Assembly (NCBI GenBank): GCA_009801015.1
Contig: VHZZ01000841.1
Span: 94,332-116,891, forward strand
Length of the DNA stretch: 22,560 nucleotides
Direction: 5' to 3'
Origin: Silene noctiflora
Lineage: Eukaryota; Streptophyta; Magnoliopsida; Caryophyllales; Caryophyllaceae
Shown here: positions 10,204 through 21,650 of the stretch, piece after piece
Numbering within the stretch: position 1 is the first letter of the stretch
How the letters are laid out: each line of letters opens with the position of its first letter
The notes under the pieces: model-generated
Database searches by the model: none
What the model was told of the DNA's origin: nothing
The model's input: only the letters and a program-made list of their open reading frames with translations
Position numbers and translations under genes: made by a program

Positions 10204-13200
10204 CTGCTGCTGCTGCTGTTGTTGAAGTTGTTGCTGCTGCTGGAGTTGCGAGATTTGTTGTTGAAGTTGCATGGACGGCTGTTGTTGCTGAATTTGTTGC
10301 TGCAGCTGTTGAATGGTTGGCTGTTGTTGCTGTTGCTGCTGCATATGCTGAAGTTGTTGTTGCTGTTGCTGTTGTTGCAACTGCTGATGCTGCAATTGCT
10401 GTTGCTGGTGTTGTTGGGTGGGTATTTGTGGCTTGAAGACCACCATGTCCTGGTCGATACAAAAAAGAACACGTGAGTGAGTTACTAAATACTCCCTCGT
10501 CTCATTTATATTGTCCCTATTCAACTTTAGGGATCAAAATATGTCAACTTTGAGAAGTATTTTCTCACAAAGTCGCAATACATATGCTACAACTTTTTTA
10601 AGATTATTCTCGTTTGCCTTCAGGTCGTCTTATAACTTCATATCCAAAATAAAGTCGTATACTAGACGATAATAATGTCTAGCATAACTGGATAAAGCAG
10701 AAGAACATACCCCCGGGAAAAGCATTCCTATCAAGCGGCATGCTTTATCAGAAACAGATAACAGCAGAGTCTGAGATGGCAGCTGGATGACTGCACACTA
10801 GAGACATACACAGAAGGAAACTAAGTTCAGCAAAAAAATAACTGATAATTGCACGCAGTGCGAGTTAACTCCACTTTAAAGACCCGAACATTCACAAGCT
10901 TTTGATTTAAGGATCTAAACTTTGAAAGTATGGCTTCTTAAAGTGGCGTTCACGCGCATAGTGCTACTGTAGAACGGCAGGACTGAAAGCCGCTAAGTGG
11001 AGGTGCTCATGACCAAAAATTGCGCTTATGGCTCCGCTTACACCCAATAAAAATTGCTCTACAAGTCAACAAGAACTTCGTTTTTTTTTTTTAACATTAG
11101 CTCAAACAAGGAGCCAACTTACAAGTTTCTTTTCTTGTAGCTGTGAAAGAAACCCATGCTGATTCATTGCTCGGAAAACAAGAAAATCTGCTTTGCCAAC
11201 ATACTGCCTGAAGTGAGAAATAACAACAAATAATGTTAGAGAAACAGCTTTCAAACAGATGCATTTGTCAAATACAGAATATAAGCTATATTTAAATACT
11301 AAAAAGAATGAATAAAAGCAAAACAAGGATATTGTTTAGCCTGCAGTTTCTGAGGAAGAAAATAACGTTACTTGTTATTCATGTGATCCTGAGATATAAG
11401 ACGAACTATTTGCATGGTTGGAGGCCAATTTGCTGCAAGTCTGAAATGAAATAATAGAAAATTTCATTAGATGTATAAGCGGAAGATCAATTCATAGCAC
11501 TTCCATTTCATTTTACATTTTTCGCTGAAAATTGGAGCAGCGGATTGGCCATGCAAACCACTAATACGTCTGTTTCTTTTACGAAATCCCTTCTTTGTCG
11601 TCTCAACCATTGGGTTACATTTCTTATGCAGTTTTGTTACTTTTGTACCCTCAATATTTTCAGAGTCGTATCTCTGTAACTGGAGGATCCTACCGCTATA
11701 CCCAGAAGCCTACACCAGCTGCCAATGCTTGTATGAAATATCAATTCAAAAGCAAAGCAAACAAACAAAGGGATGAGACAGAAAATATTAAACTCAAGAC
11801 CTAACCCCTTAATTAGGAATCACCATATTCAGCTAAGCACATAACAAGCTTTGAAGATAGAAAGCAGGGAACATATTGCAGAAAATGGTCAAGTAGGTAA
11901 GATTTGTCCAACTTACGTCTCTGAGGCTGTCGCATTTCTATACCCCTGAAAGAAAAGTTTATATATTCAGAAACTCATCTAATATGTTTTCACTACTGTT
12001 CTTACACAATAATAAGGAATATTGAGTGTCTGAGATAGTACCTCCAATTTAGTGATAAATACAGGTTGCTGTTGTCTCTGTCCAGATAAATTTCCCTGCA
12101 AAGACAGTTACATATATTTGAGTGTATGAATATTATTCAAATTAAGAACAAACTCTGCTACGAACAGCTTGATTGTGACGACCATCAGAGCTGACCTCTA
12201 AATACATAAACCAGTACCAGGTACTCGTAGCCAACTAATCACAAAAGGCTTAATTCCTCATCATAAGGGTAATCTAACAATACTGTTCCTCTACTGCACT
12301 AATTGCACCTCAGTACAAGGACTGGACCAGAGTTTGGGACGACTTGAAAAATTAGCCTTTTCATCAGTGTCACGAAGATGATGACTTATGCTATATCTTG
12401 TTTATACATTTTTTAAAGCATGTGATATGTCCTACAAATCCTGCAATCTTCATAGTCGTTTCCCTCCTCCTTTCCCAAGCAAGTAGTTGTAGTGGCAAAA
12501 ACAGCGAATTAAATAAAAAAAAAAAAAAAAAGAAGACGAACAGTCATGACTGAATTACGATGAGCGAAATACGTTTTTTACCTCCCAAACTTTAACATAT
12601 TTGGACTGTGATGATGGCATGGAAGCTGGACCTTGTTGAGACATAGGCATAAGAGAAGCTGCATTGTTCATCCCAACAGACTGCATTCCTTGTTGTGCCT
12701 GCTGAGGCATTCCTTGAGTAAGCATAGAACCAGTAACAGGCGGTCCGCCATTAGTTAAATGGCTAGGCACGATGTTTGCATTCATGTTACTCCCACTTTG
12801 TGCCATTGGTGGAATATTTACTTGACCAATTCCTGATGCAGTGGACCCCATATTGTTATTCACACTTCCTTGAACAAGTCCTGATACAGTGGACCCCAGA
12901 TTGTTATTCACACTTCCTTGAAGATTGGTCGCTGATTGAGAAATGCCAAGGTTGGAATTTGCGGTCACATTAGAAGTTGCAGTAGAGAATGAATTAATGG
13001 CAGTATTTTGTATAGGTTGTGAAGCTGCTGTAATGGTGCCGGGTCCAGGTACTGAAGAGACACCTGATTGCCCAGAAGACAATACTGTTTGAGGAACTAC
13101 TCCAGTTGATGCCATCCCCGAAGATATCATGTTTGACATATGGGTACCAATAGGGTTACCACCCATTGAAGGCAATCCTAGAGAAGTTAATCCTCGTATA

Positions 13201-16200
13201 TCGGCTCCTCGTATATTAGAGATGTTGTTTAGTAGAGTACCAACAACAGGTTTAGAGGTTTGTGCCATACCGACCACGGGCTTGAGGTCAGGTACACTCT
13301 CATTATTCGAAGTAGTCTCTTGGGATACAGAAGGAGGTGAAAGCGCCTGCAAACTAGGAACACTTGGAGGAGAAGCACGAGGCACAGAAGGCATAGTAGG
13401 ATGAGCAGGTCCAGATCCAATGGAAGTCAATGTACTTGGCTCCTAAAAAAGAATTTGAAACAAAATTCAGCTTAAAATGAAAGCACGAAATTTTGGCAAA
13501 CAACAAAAGAAAAGATAAATTACAGAGGACATACCACTTTGATAGTTGCCTGAGGCTGAGCAACATTCCCTGTAGATATGGTGGGTTTATTCAAGATAGC
13601 TCCGTTGGCTGAAACAGATTTCCAAAATATATATGTTATTTGACGATAATTGACATCAGAAGCTTTATGATAACATCAGCTTAGCAACCATCAATGTCAT
13701 ACTGTTAAACTGTTACTTTCAGAAAACAAGTTAAAAACAATTCTTGTAGCTCCATCAAACTTAAAATTTACACTAACTTGTAAGAATGTTTAATTGAAAG
13801 TCGTGAGTCGTACTTAGATATTCTGTTAACAGTTAGTAGAGAACCAAGAGACAAACTTTGTAAAAGAATTACTACAATCTTAATAGGATGTTTAAATAAT
13901 TGTCAAAAGTAAAATCGTAGACACACCGGACCACAAAATTTAACATTGATATTTTTTTAAGTAAAAACCTTGACATAGCTAACAAAACTACAATAACAAC
14001 CTGATGGCAAAGAAATTGGAGGGCCAGACCCAGGTGGTAGAATTGAGACAGGATTCTGACTTGGTGGCATGCCTGATCGACTTAATGCGGCACAAGCCTC
14101 AACGAAGTTTTCCGATAATAAAACAAGAAAGTGGGGTTGCTTAACATCAACAGCTGGTTCAGAGGTTCTCTGGCTCTTAGCCTACAATTATAACATATGA
14201 TATTCATCATTTTCTTGAATCAGCGTAAAACTTCCAAGCTGGGCGTCCCAAACCAACTTAATCAAGAAAGATAACATAAAATGAAAGTATGGTAAGAAAC
14301 AGACAACAGGAAGATGTTTATACTATGAAATAAAGAGACCAGATTAATATTCCTTCTTTCTCTAAATTTATCTTTTAATGCAATGAATACATAAGCAGAC
14401 TTGTTGCTTACAACCAGTTCAAACCATGCGGATGAGCCATGTAATCTCCCATACAAAACATGCTAGTATTTTCTCAATGTTGACTTTTCTAGCTCTTTCC
14501 TGCCTTTACTTCCATACGAATAATACCCAAGAATCCTCTGGTTAGGTGAGGTGCATTAATACGAGGATGAAGCCAAAGGGATATAAAACGATCCAGAAAC
14601 TAGAATAAATTCATTTGATAATACTTTCTCCTTTCTTCTTTTGCCTTCTTTAAATAATCTTAGCTTAGCTATACAAATCAGTGCTATGAAGAAGATACTT
14701 CCATCACAATACTAAGCAGTCATTCTCAGTCACGATTACGCAAATGAAGCTGTGAAGTCCGGATAAATAATAGCATTGAAAATACTGGACAATCCCACCA
14801 TGTTTATTCTCTAGACATAAAGTTGGATGCTTACCGCGTTGTAAATGGCTCTTAGCTTTGGTAGCTGTTTGGGACAGATGACTGACAAAGAGACAGAGCA
14901 CTGCAAGCAAAGCAAAATCAAACTAATATTTTCAACAACAATAATAATAATAAAAAAAAAACTCAAACCAAACGTGTCACCACATAAGTAGAGAGAAAAT
15001 AAAAGGGAGGATTCCCCACAGACAATTGCAAATTTCATCCACTACCTGTCCAAACCACTTGGACACAGTTTCAGCGTCATTTAGAAGATTTTCCATTTGT
15101 GATTCACCATTTTCAGCTGGCTCCATACTTTCAATAGCCGGTCGGTATACTGGTGTCGGCAAGGGATAAGGGTTACTGGCAGAAACAAGAATGCAGTGTC
15201 TTTTACCATCCAAATTCTGCTGAGACTGATATCCATTTTGAGGGATAGCAAACATCTGACATGCAACCAAACATAATCAAAGTCCAGTTCATGGCTAGAA
15301 TGCAAATGTGCAGCAGGTCAAATTATCTAAGCGACAATATGCAAATTATTTATTTTCAGTTTGGTGAGATCTACAAGTACGATAAAAGGACAGATATTTC
15401 ATATTTTCAGGTCCATCCATAGGAATGTAAGTAGGACGGGTAAAAGCAGAAATTGCACTCCACCCTCCCCACTTGGAGAGTTGGAGCGGGTACAAGTAGA
15501 GTTTGGACATATGGTGGGGCGGGTACGGGGATAAACAATATAACCACCAAGGGTTGTGAAGTGGGAGTGGATTTTGCATCCTAAACAATCCATAGCATTA
15601 CCCCAATTATCAACATACTTAGTGTAGTACTGTAGTTAACTAGTTCTGCATATTATTAAAACTTTGACCTTTTCCATTTTAAAAAATAAATGAAAATCTT
15701 GATTCGGAGCAAACACGATACTATATTATTTTTGTTGGGACTAAAATACTCTCTACTCAAAAAATAGAGGATAGAATCATGAGTCATAAGGGTAGCGGTA
15801 TAGTTTTTTTGATCTCCACCCATTGGCATTCTTTTGGAACCTTTTACCACGGCGGCGGCAGGTAGTGTGTTGGGTATAGGTAAAAATTTTGCATAAGTGA
15901 TGCATGTGCAGGGGAGCTTACATCCACCTAGCCCCACCTGATGATATCCTTATCCATAAGCAAAATTAGGTCAGATTCATACCCCACTTTTAAAAAGGCA
16001 AGAAAATTTAGTCACAGAGGTGGGAGGAGAGTGCACACAAAAGACTCAGAAATCCAAGAAGGAAAACCATTGCAGAGAATGAGAGAAATATTATACTTTA
16101 GAGAAGCCACTCACGTTTTCCTTAAATGGAAGGCTAGTCTGACAACCATGAAGCCCGTACCTTAAAATTTCTTTCTGTCACCTTCTTCTAAGGGTCGTAG

Positions 16201-19200
16201 ACAATAGATTCTTGTATGGTCATAGTATTATATAAAGGCCACGACATCAAAATGGGACCATTTTGTAACGGGTTTGCAAATTACCGCAACAGCATTTACT
16301 GCATGGCGATATTGGCCATATCAAGCATTCAAGCGAGATTAGGCCGTGGCAGCCAATATCGTAAATTCGTAATTGAGAATGAAACTGAGACTTGAAGCTA
16401 CGGGCATGATACATACTAGTGATCTACTAATCCCAATCCCCCTTATATATATACTAATAAAAGAAAAAGAGATTTCCAAAATTTTCCCACCTAAATGGTT
16501 TTGGCTATAATTGGCCTTTCATTATATCATATCTGTAATTGGGCTTTTATTATATCATATCTGTAATTGGACTTTCATTATGTTATATCTACAAGTCTAC
16601 AACCGGACTATACTAAATTTTACCTTTTCCAATGATTAATACAAAACATTAATAATAATAAATTTTACAATTAAATTTCAAATTGAATTAAATATCAATT
16701 GTATAATTGTTATTTTCTTTAATAGTCCTATCTAAAAAACCGCGCATTCGCGCGGGATCTATACTAGTGAACTAAAGTATTAAATGAATCAGAATAAAGA
16801 AATTCATGAATAAAAACGGAAAAATAGACACTTGTTCTGAAGGCTATATGGTAAAAGACGGAAACAGAAGGCACGCCACTGTGCACTCAACAGGGATTTA
16901 TACGGCAGCCATGACTTAAGAATAGGATTTTTGAAAGGATCTCATAAATGCCAGAATAAATTTAGTGGTAGCTATTTTCCCGTTTTACAGCAAATAGAGA
17001 AAAATGGACACCGCAAAGATTTAAATGCAGTAAAATAGATTCGGAGAAGAGCTAGAAATTTTATAAAGTAGAAACACACACCATTAAAGCCTCGGCAAGA
17101 CCTTCTGCAGTTGCAACGTCACTCCATCCACCACCAGAAAATGGTAGGGAAGATAACCAGCCAAAAAAATTGTCTATGTCTCTAGTCCACCCACTTCGCT
17201 GAACCAAGGAAGCTGATTAAAAAACCACGGGAAATTATGTTAAAGAGTCCAGCTTTTCAAAATAATTATACCTTTGTCTATTTCATGGAAAGCACATAAT
17301 TGAATTGTTGAACAGTTAGTTTTCACGGAAGATATGGACACAAATTCTATAACAAACTACACACTAGAGAACCAAAATGTTGACATGGTGAAAGTAATGC
17401 TACGGACCAACTTTAACCTTGTACACAAAATTCCTACCAAATGGGTTTTCTATGCATCGAGATCTTACAAGAACATCGCGTCTACTTATTTTGACTCTGA
17501 GTCTCTTTTCAGCGCTTTTTTGCTGAGAAGATGTCAATGGATATGAACTGATGATAAAATTGGACAGTAAGCAATAATCAATATAGTCGCCATTAAATCC
17601 TCATCAATATAGAAGTACCCAATAGGCAATAATAGGCGATATCTATTTATATTTCAAAATCAAGAGAGAACACAGTATACTCATAGGTCTTAAAAATTAG
17701 AATATAACGGAAGGAGAATAAATCCTACCTTTTATACACTATTTTCCTAACTTTATTTCAAGACACACACCTTGCTAAGCATTTCCTGATTTCCTCCAAA
17801 CTTCCTACCAAAAGTCGGTTTTAGTGAAAATAACAGACATTTTCCAGCAATTATTAATCAGGAATGGTATTTTACTCCTACCAAACGTCAGTTCAGGGCA
17901 AAGCAAACTTTTGGTCGAAGTTTGGATGAAATGTTCATAAAAGGAAGGTTTTTGAAACTTCTTCTACATACGGTATTTCTGGATTTAAGTAGCACATTCG
18001 CATAAATTTTCAGGGTTTATCGTCCAGGCAATTAAAGATGTAGCCTGCAAAGTCTGGGATTCATGTAGGGCAAAGACCAACACCCAAATTGAGAGAAAGC
18101 AACTGCCGTTAGCGCCTCACTGACAAACTAAGTAATTGTGTGGGAAATTGATAAATATAGTTGAAAATTCAATGTGAAGAGCTACGATGCTAAAACAAGT
18201 ACTAAGTTTAAACTTTCCATCACTTATCAAATCCTTGAAAAAAAAGATGAGAGCAGAACTTAGAAAACAACATCAAGTCTCAGCCCTCAAAAATGAAATA
18301 CCAAAATTTCACTGAACAAGTATAATCGAGAAACGATAATGTTTACTAAGCAAGGCTTCATGGAGGTTGAACGTCAGAGATTTCGTACTCGAGTATACGT
18401 ACCAGAATAAGGTCCATGCGTATTAAACATAACCAAGGCCAGCTCAAACGTTGAAGCAGAAGACTTCTGCATGTTGAGAATAAATGGGCTAAGAGACATG
18501 TTGAAATGCTGACCGTAAAATGCATTTCAGATATAACAACCTGTTATCTATTACAAATTAATTCAAAAAGCATATATCAGAAACCAAACTGTAAAATAAA
18601 CAAGCCTTGGGCTTTTTAAAACCCAATAAACAACCTGTTGAGTGTTGAGAACAGGGCTAGCACATTGTAGAGATTGACGTAAATGAAAGAGAGAATTAGA
18701 AGCTAAATTATACCGCCAACCAGACGCGAAGCTACAAAAATGTTTTTGTTTAAACCACGGAATATCTTTAGAACCTAATCACCTATATTATTTGTGCAAG
18801 GTGACATGCTACTATTCTAACTCACTGGGTTTAAAAACTTAATTACTGATTTTGCATCTCAGAACAGAAGAAAATTAATACAACGATTCAGGAAATATAT
18901 TGAATAAGCTAAAAAAATTTACGGCTTAGGGGTTGATCCTAATTGTCTACAAACGATCATCATGCCATGTGAACCAACATTATTCATACACCTTTGCTTG
19001 TAGGCGGAGTTAGCAATTGAATCCTACTAATCTCTTCCTAGTGGTCTCAAAGAATGCATTAAAACGGAAAGGAATTGAATTTTTTTAGCTTTTTGATAGT
19101 CTGTTTCTCAACTATGTTCTTCAACAAACTATATTACTATATCAGAAGAATATCTCACTCCATCAACTCCATTTCACCGCCGGATCTTACCCTATGCTCC

Positions 19201-21089
19201 ATGACCAATACTACCACATTGCGCGCTATGCCTTTAAAGCTAGTGGATCTAACCATTTAACAACCTCACGTACGAGAACTCTACTACTTATATACAGTAG
19301 TTTTGCCACCCAAGATTCACTGTACTTTATATCCATGAACATCAGATAACAAAGAGCAACTTTCATGTTGAGTTAACCTCAAGTAATACAAAATGGACCT
19401 CTCTGAGTTACAAGCTGTACATATGGGGGGGGAGGGGGGGGGGTGGAAATAAACTTCTCCAAATGAAATGGGAAGAAAAACTGTAGGTGTTGAAACTTAA
19501 ATACAGTAAAGACAGAAATAAAAAAACATTGTTTTCCTGAAAAACACAGAGGAAACAAACCTGCACCCCCATGTCGTTGGCACAAAAAGACCTGCAGAAA
19601 TGGCAAAAGAAGTTAAAAGACATACCACATCCCATTGTTCAGCTTTAGTAAGACATGTAGACAGTGGTGGAGCTAGGGGGGCTTCCACTGCCTCGACGGA
19701 TTTTGTGCAGTCATAGAAGGGATGAGAGAAGGCAAAAACAGTAATCTACAAATCTATACTAAATGTAATCCAATCCTTTTTTTAGCTTGTCGGATTTTAT
19801 CCTTTAATTCTTTGAGACTTTACATTTTTGTTTAAGGCGTTTCGACCAAGTAATTACAATTTCGGAATATATACTACCACATATTTTGCCTGAAAAAAGG
19901 TATTAATATGTAATCGCATTAGGAGGAAACACAATATGAGCAAAGAAAAGAAAGACGACGATTAAAAACCTTTTTAGTATCTACCCATCAATCTAAAAAA
20001 TACATGGCTTATTCCGCGCAATAACAAGCTAAATAACTTATGGTGTATATCATGATCTAGACCATCACAAGCATGCATATCAATTAATCAACGTCTATTA
20101 ATAGTTATAAAATGAAGAGCTTAGTTTTAACAGGCACAAGGTGCACCGAGGTCAAGGACCCACGGCAACGAGAGAAAGGTGCCAGGAAAAGGCACTTGCC
20201 TCATAAACACAAGACATTCTGTTACAAATGACACAGAATTTCAAAAACAAAATGTTGAGCCACGATACCTTTATTCGATTTCAAACAGGACCAACATGTA
20301 AGGGCATGAAAGCTAGAGATAATCCGGCAACAATAAGGACATAATAGACGAACTGGAAGAAAAATATGGAAAGCGCATAGAAGTGTATCTCACTAGCTGC
20401 ATCTTATCTACAAGACTCACTAAAGACCTGCAAGGATTTGTTTCGACGAAAAGAGGATTTGCAGTCCTCAGCATTACAATCTAAGCTAAATCTTCAACAA
20501 TCTAACTGTATAAAACACCCAATTCTACTCTAGTCTCCTTTCCAAAGATTAAAAGATTAAAACTTTGTCAACACATTTTAACCATCAAAATGCTACTCCC
20601 TCCGTTCAATCCAATTTCATACGTTCGTTCAAATTCCTCTCACATAATTTGAAAAAACCTACGCAAATAACTCGAAAGGATGGAGTACCTAATTATCACA
20701 TTCTCGCTACCAAAATCACACCAAAAACATTCACAAAATTTCCTCCTTTTTCACTTCTCTTCACTGATTAGCTCATTTATCCAAAAAAGATCTCAACTTT
20801 CCCAAATTTCATACCATATCACATCATCCCATTTCACAAAATATCACACTCCCTCCGTCCCGACTCCCGATCATTTGTTTACCTTTTTTATTCATGCAAG
20901 CCTATTTTTGATTCAAAAGTAAACAAATGATCGAGGCGGAGTGAGTATAAATCATGAATACACCATTAATAACTCAACAAATTAACAAATGATCACTAAC
21001 CCATTACTCAAAGACTAACAAAAACCCAATTAAATCAACAAACCAAATTTCCCATAATCTCATCAACATAAACATAAATAATTAATCAC

Positions 21090-21162
<73 letters not shown>

Positions 21163-21294
21163 AAATCAAAATTAAAATAAAATAAAAAAAACAAACCTAA
21201 CAATCTTATCAAGGTAATCTGAAACAATGGATTTCCAGTAAGGACCCATAGCACCTGTCCCTTCCACCACAACTATAAGTTGCTTATCCGCCAT
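9868..21294 (-). CDS. MED25: Mediator complex subunit 25 (MED25/PFT1), complete, 15 exons
   Basis: MED25 is a Mediator subunit that links transcription factors to RNA polymerase II; in Arabidopsis (PFT1) it acts in jasmonate, light and flowering responses. Exons, 5' to 3': 21197-21294, 19561-19591, 18403-18466, 17082-17212, 15046-15255, 14835-14900, 14001-14181, 13535-13608, 12582-13442, 12042-12095, 11917-11945, 11372-11440, 11123-11207, 10711-10797, 9868-10449. Their 2622 nt give 873 residues plus stop, with GT/AG borders and matching phases (Arabidopsis protein: 836). Residues 1 to about 222 form the VWA-like domain (VVVEGTGAMGPYWKSIVSDY, LVQRSGWTRD, KRHCILVSASNP, VSLSVICPKQLP). A Gln/Ser/Asn-rich linker follows to about 560. 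The ACID-like domain spans about 565-686 (SKYVKVWEGNLSGQ, YVGKADFLVFRAMNQHGFL, IGMLFPGDMVVF). A Gln-rich tail covers 692-833 and the end is PNMPGSGFMG. Exon 2 is only 31 nt. Introns 1-4 carry transposon remnants. Confidence 0.96.
9991..10416 (-). repeat. Glutamine-codon repeat tract in the last MED25 exon
   Basis: Runs of CAA and CAG codons, broken by Leu, Ile-Pro, His and Met, encode roughly residues 692-833. Blocks such as IPQLQQQQQ and IPTLQQQQMQQ recur, which shows tandem growth. CAA/CAG mixing lowers perfect-repeat purity. Long open frames on the other strand and in other frames here (poly-Leu, poly-Ala/Thr, poly-Asn/Ser) are products of this repeat and not genes. Confidence 0.9.
10492..10570. 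mobile_element. Stowaway-like MITE left end (truncated) in MED25 intron 14
   Basis: After a TA dinucleotide at 10490-10491 the sequence reads CTCCCTCGTCTCATTTATAT followed by TGTCCCTATTCAACTTT, a typical Stowaway-type terminal sequence. The matching right terminus (ending in GGGAG-TA) was not found nearby. It is therefore a decayed or truncated copy, and the right border given is approximate. Confidence 0.35.
12096..12581 (-). other. MED25 intron 9
   Basis: This 486-base intron separates the large linker exon (ends KVWE) from the exon starting GNLSGQ. It is A+T-rich, has an A-run near 12517-12531, and shows no coding or repeat signal I can identify. Confidence 0.6.
12832..12927 (-). repeat. 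48-bp in-frame tandem duplication in the MED25 linker exon
   Basis: Two adjacent 48-base units (12832-12879 and 12880-12927) encode QGSVNNNMGSTASGIG and QGSVNNNLGSTVSGLV, 16 residues each. They differ at only a few bases, so the duplication is fairly recent. It lies in the Asn/Ser/Gly-rich disordered linker between the VWA-like and ACID-like domains and keeps the frame. Confidence 0.85.
16437..16767 (+). mobile_element. Non-autonomous Helitron (331 bp)
   Basis: The element starts TCCCCCTTATATATATACTA, with the TC start and the ACTAATAAAAG motif of plant Helitrons. It ends with a hairpin, CCGCGC-ATTC-GCGCGG (16740-16755), then eight bases and CTAG at 16764-16767. It is flanked by A at 16436 and T at 16768, the expected A/T target without duplication. 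Inside are three 28-bp tandem units at 16506-16589 (core TGTAATTGG-CTTTCATTATA). It encodes nothing and would depend on a RepHel protein supplied elsewhere. It sits in MED25 intron 4, opposite in orientation to the gene. Confidence 0.88.
16506..16589 (+). repeat. Three 28-bp tandem units inside the Helitron
   Basis: Units at 16506-16533, 16534-16561 and 16562-16589 share TAATTGG, then CTTTCATTAT or CTTTTATTAT, and end ATATC. The second and third differ at a few positions. Internal short tandem repeats are common in non-autonomous plant Helitrons. Confidence 0.8.
17213..18402 (-). other. MED25 intron 3
   Basis: This intron of about 1.2 kb lies between the exon ending GPYSG and the exon containing VQRSGWTRD. 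It includes a chance plus-strand open frame at 17334-17546 with no family resemblance. It is A+T-rich, and I identified no transposon ends in it. Confidence 0.6.
18467..19560 (-). other. MED25 intron 2 with a G/C homopolymer
   Basis: This 1.1-kb intron separates the 31-nt exon 2 from exon 3. At 19425-19443 the plus strand has eight G, one A and ten G (C-rich in the transcript), about 118 bases after the donor site. The rest is A+T-rich without recognised features. Confidence 0.6.
20596..20685. mobile_element. Stowaway-like MITE, about 90 bp
   Basis: The element begins CTCCCTCCGTTC after TA (20594-20595) and ends GGATGGAG before TA (20686-20687). The inverted ends match imperfectly (CTCCCTCCGTTC against CTCCATCCTTTC). 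The TA flanks, the terminal motif and the size fit a decayed Stowaway (Tc1/mariner-type) MITE. Confidence 0.55.
20849..20945. mobile_element. Stowaway-like MITE with a 15-bp perfect subterminal inverted repeat
   Basis: The left end reads CTCCCTCCGTCCCGACTCCC and continues CGATCATTTGTTTAC. The right end is the inverse, GTAAACAAATGATCG followed by AGGCGGAGTGAG and TA. The 15-base CGATCATTTGTTTAC block is perfectly inverted. The left arm has a small CCCGACTCCCGA duplication absent from the right arm. The left flank is CA in place of TA, so that target copy has mutated. Confidence 0.75.
21093..21160. repeat. Uninterrupted A68 tract (U68 in MED25 pre-mRNA)
   Basis: Sixty-eight consecutive A on the plus strand start 36 bases inside MED25 intron 1, so the transcript would carry 68 U just after the first donor site. 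It could be the tail of an old retroelement, slippage expansion, or partly an assembly effect. No target duplication was seen around it. Confidence 0.9.
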
Positions 21295-21650
21295 TAAATA
21301 GTTATAAATTATGATTGATTAGAGCTTAATTACATTCAATTTAAGAGAAATCAATCAAGAAATGGGTTTTTCCTGGGTTTTGTTTGACTAATTAAATTAA
21401 ATTAATTAATTTTTGTTGAATTTTATTTTGTTGTTTCAACGAATGAGTTTGTTTGTTAATGTCTGTTCGTATTTTGTGGCCTGCTTTCTTATACAGTTTA
21501 CAGACCACGCGCTCACCAAAGTATAACCAACACGATACTTCGGTCTCCTTTAAAACGGTTTCTTAAATTTAAATAAGATGCGTTAAATATGTTGATTTTT
21601 GTAGACGCCGTTTTCATTCCGAATTACCGTTTTACCCTTGAACAATAAAC
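21295..21650. promoter_or_regulatory. MED25 leader and promoter, possibly shared with a divergent gene
   Basis: Upstream of the MED25 ATG there are about 350 bases without coding signal: an A+T-rich leader (AATTAAATTAAATTAATTAA near 21390) and then more mixed sequence with CACGCG at about 21508. If the plus-strand leader at 21650-21778 is real, this is a bidirectional promoter. No clear TATA box was found for either side. Confidence 0.4.

Larger units (their letters stand above)
15256..17081 (-). other. MED25 intron 4, enriched in repeat-like DNA
   Basis: This 1.8-kb intron lies between the exon ending GLAEALM and the exon starting MFAIPQNG. It contains a G+C-rich stretch near 15400-15600 with GGCGGGTACGGGG-like words. 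A second stretch at about 15640-15935, containing a CGGCGGCGGCAGG patch, also differs from ordinary intron sequence. The Helitron at 16437-16767 is in the same intron. The first two stretches look like dispersed repeats, but I could not assign them to a family. Confidence 0.55.
19592..21196 (-). other. MED25 intron 1, long, with MITEs and a 68-nt homopolymer
   Basis: This 1.6-kb first intron carries two Stowaway-like MITEs (20596-20685 and 20849-20945) and the A68 tract at 21093-21160. It also has a fragment near 19662-19690 reading GTGGTGGAGCTAGGGGGGCT, a phrase seen in plant repeats. A patch near 20130-20205 holds GCACAAGGTGCACCGAGG and AAGGTGCCAGGAAAAGGCAC, also repeat-like. Confidence 0.6.

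Noticed and set aside
10027..10476. Long plus-strand open frame of nearly pure leucine
   Set aside because: It is the antisense reading of the CAA/CAG repeat in the last MED25 exon. The same region is open in several frames only because the repeat lacks stops.
15399..15593. Minus-strand open frame in MED25 intron 4
   Set aside because: The peptide resembles no transposase or reverse transcriptase I can recognise, and the DNA looks like low-complexity repeat sequence.
16411..16420. Second CTAG-T just left of the Helitron, suggesting an adjoining Helitron end
   Set aside because: No G+C hairpin precedes it at the expected distance, and no matching 5' end was found, so it is probably chance.
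19379..19688. Overlapping minus-strand open frames around MED25 exon 2
   Set aside because: Only the 31-nt piece 19561-19591 fits MED25 and its phases; the rest reads through intron and a C-run.
20130..20205. Repeated GGCAC/GGTGC words that might be a CRISPR-like or tandem array
   Set aside because: Spacing is irregular and units are short. It fits a decayed plant dispersed repeat better, and CRISPR is not expected in a plant nucleus.
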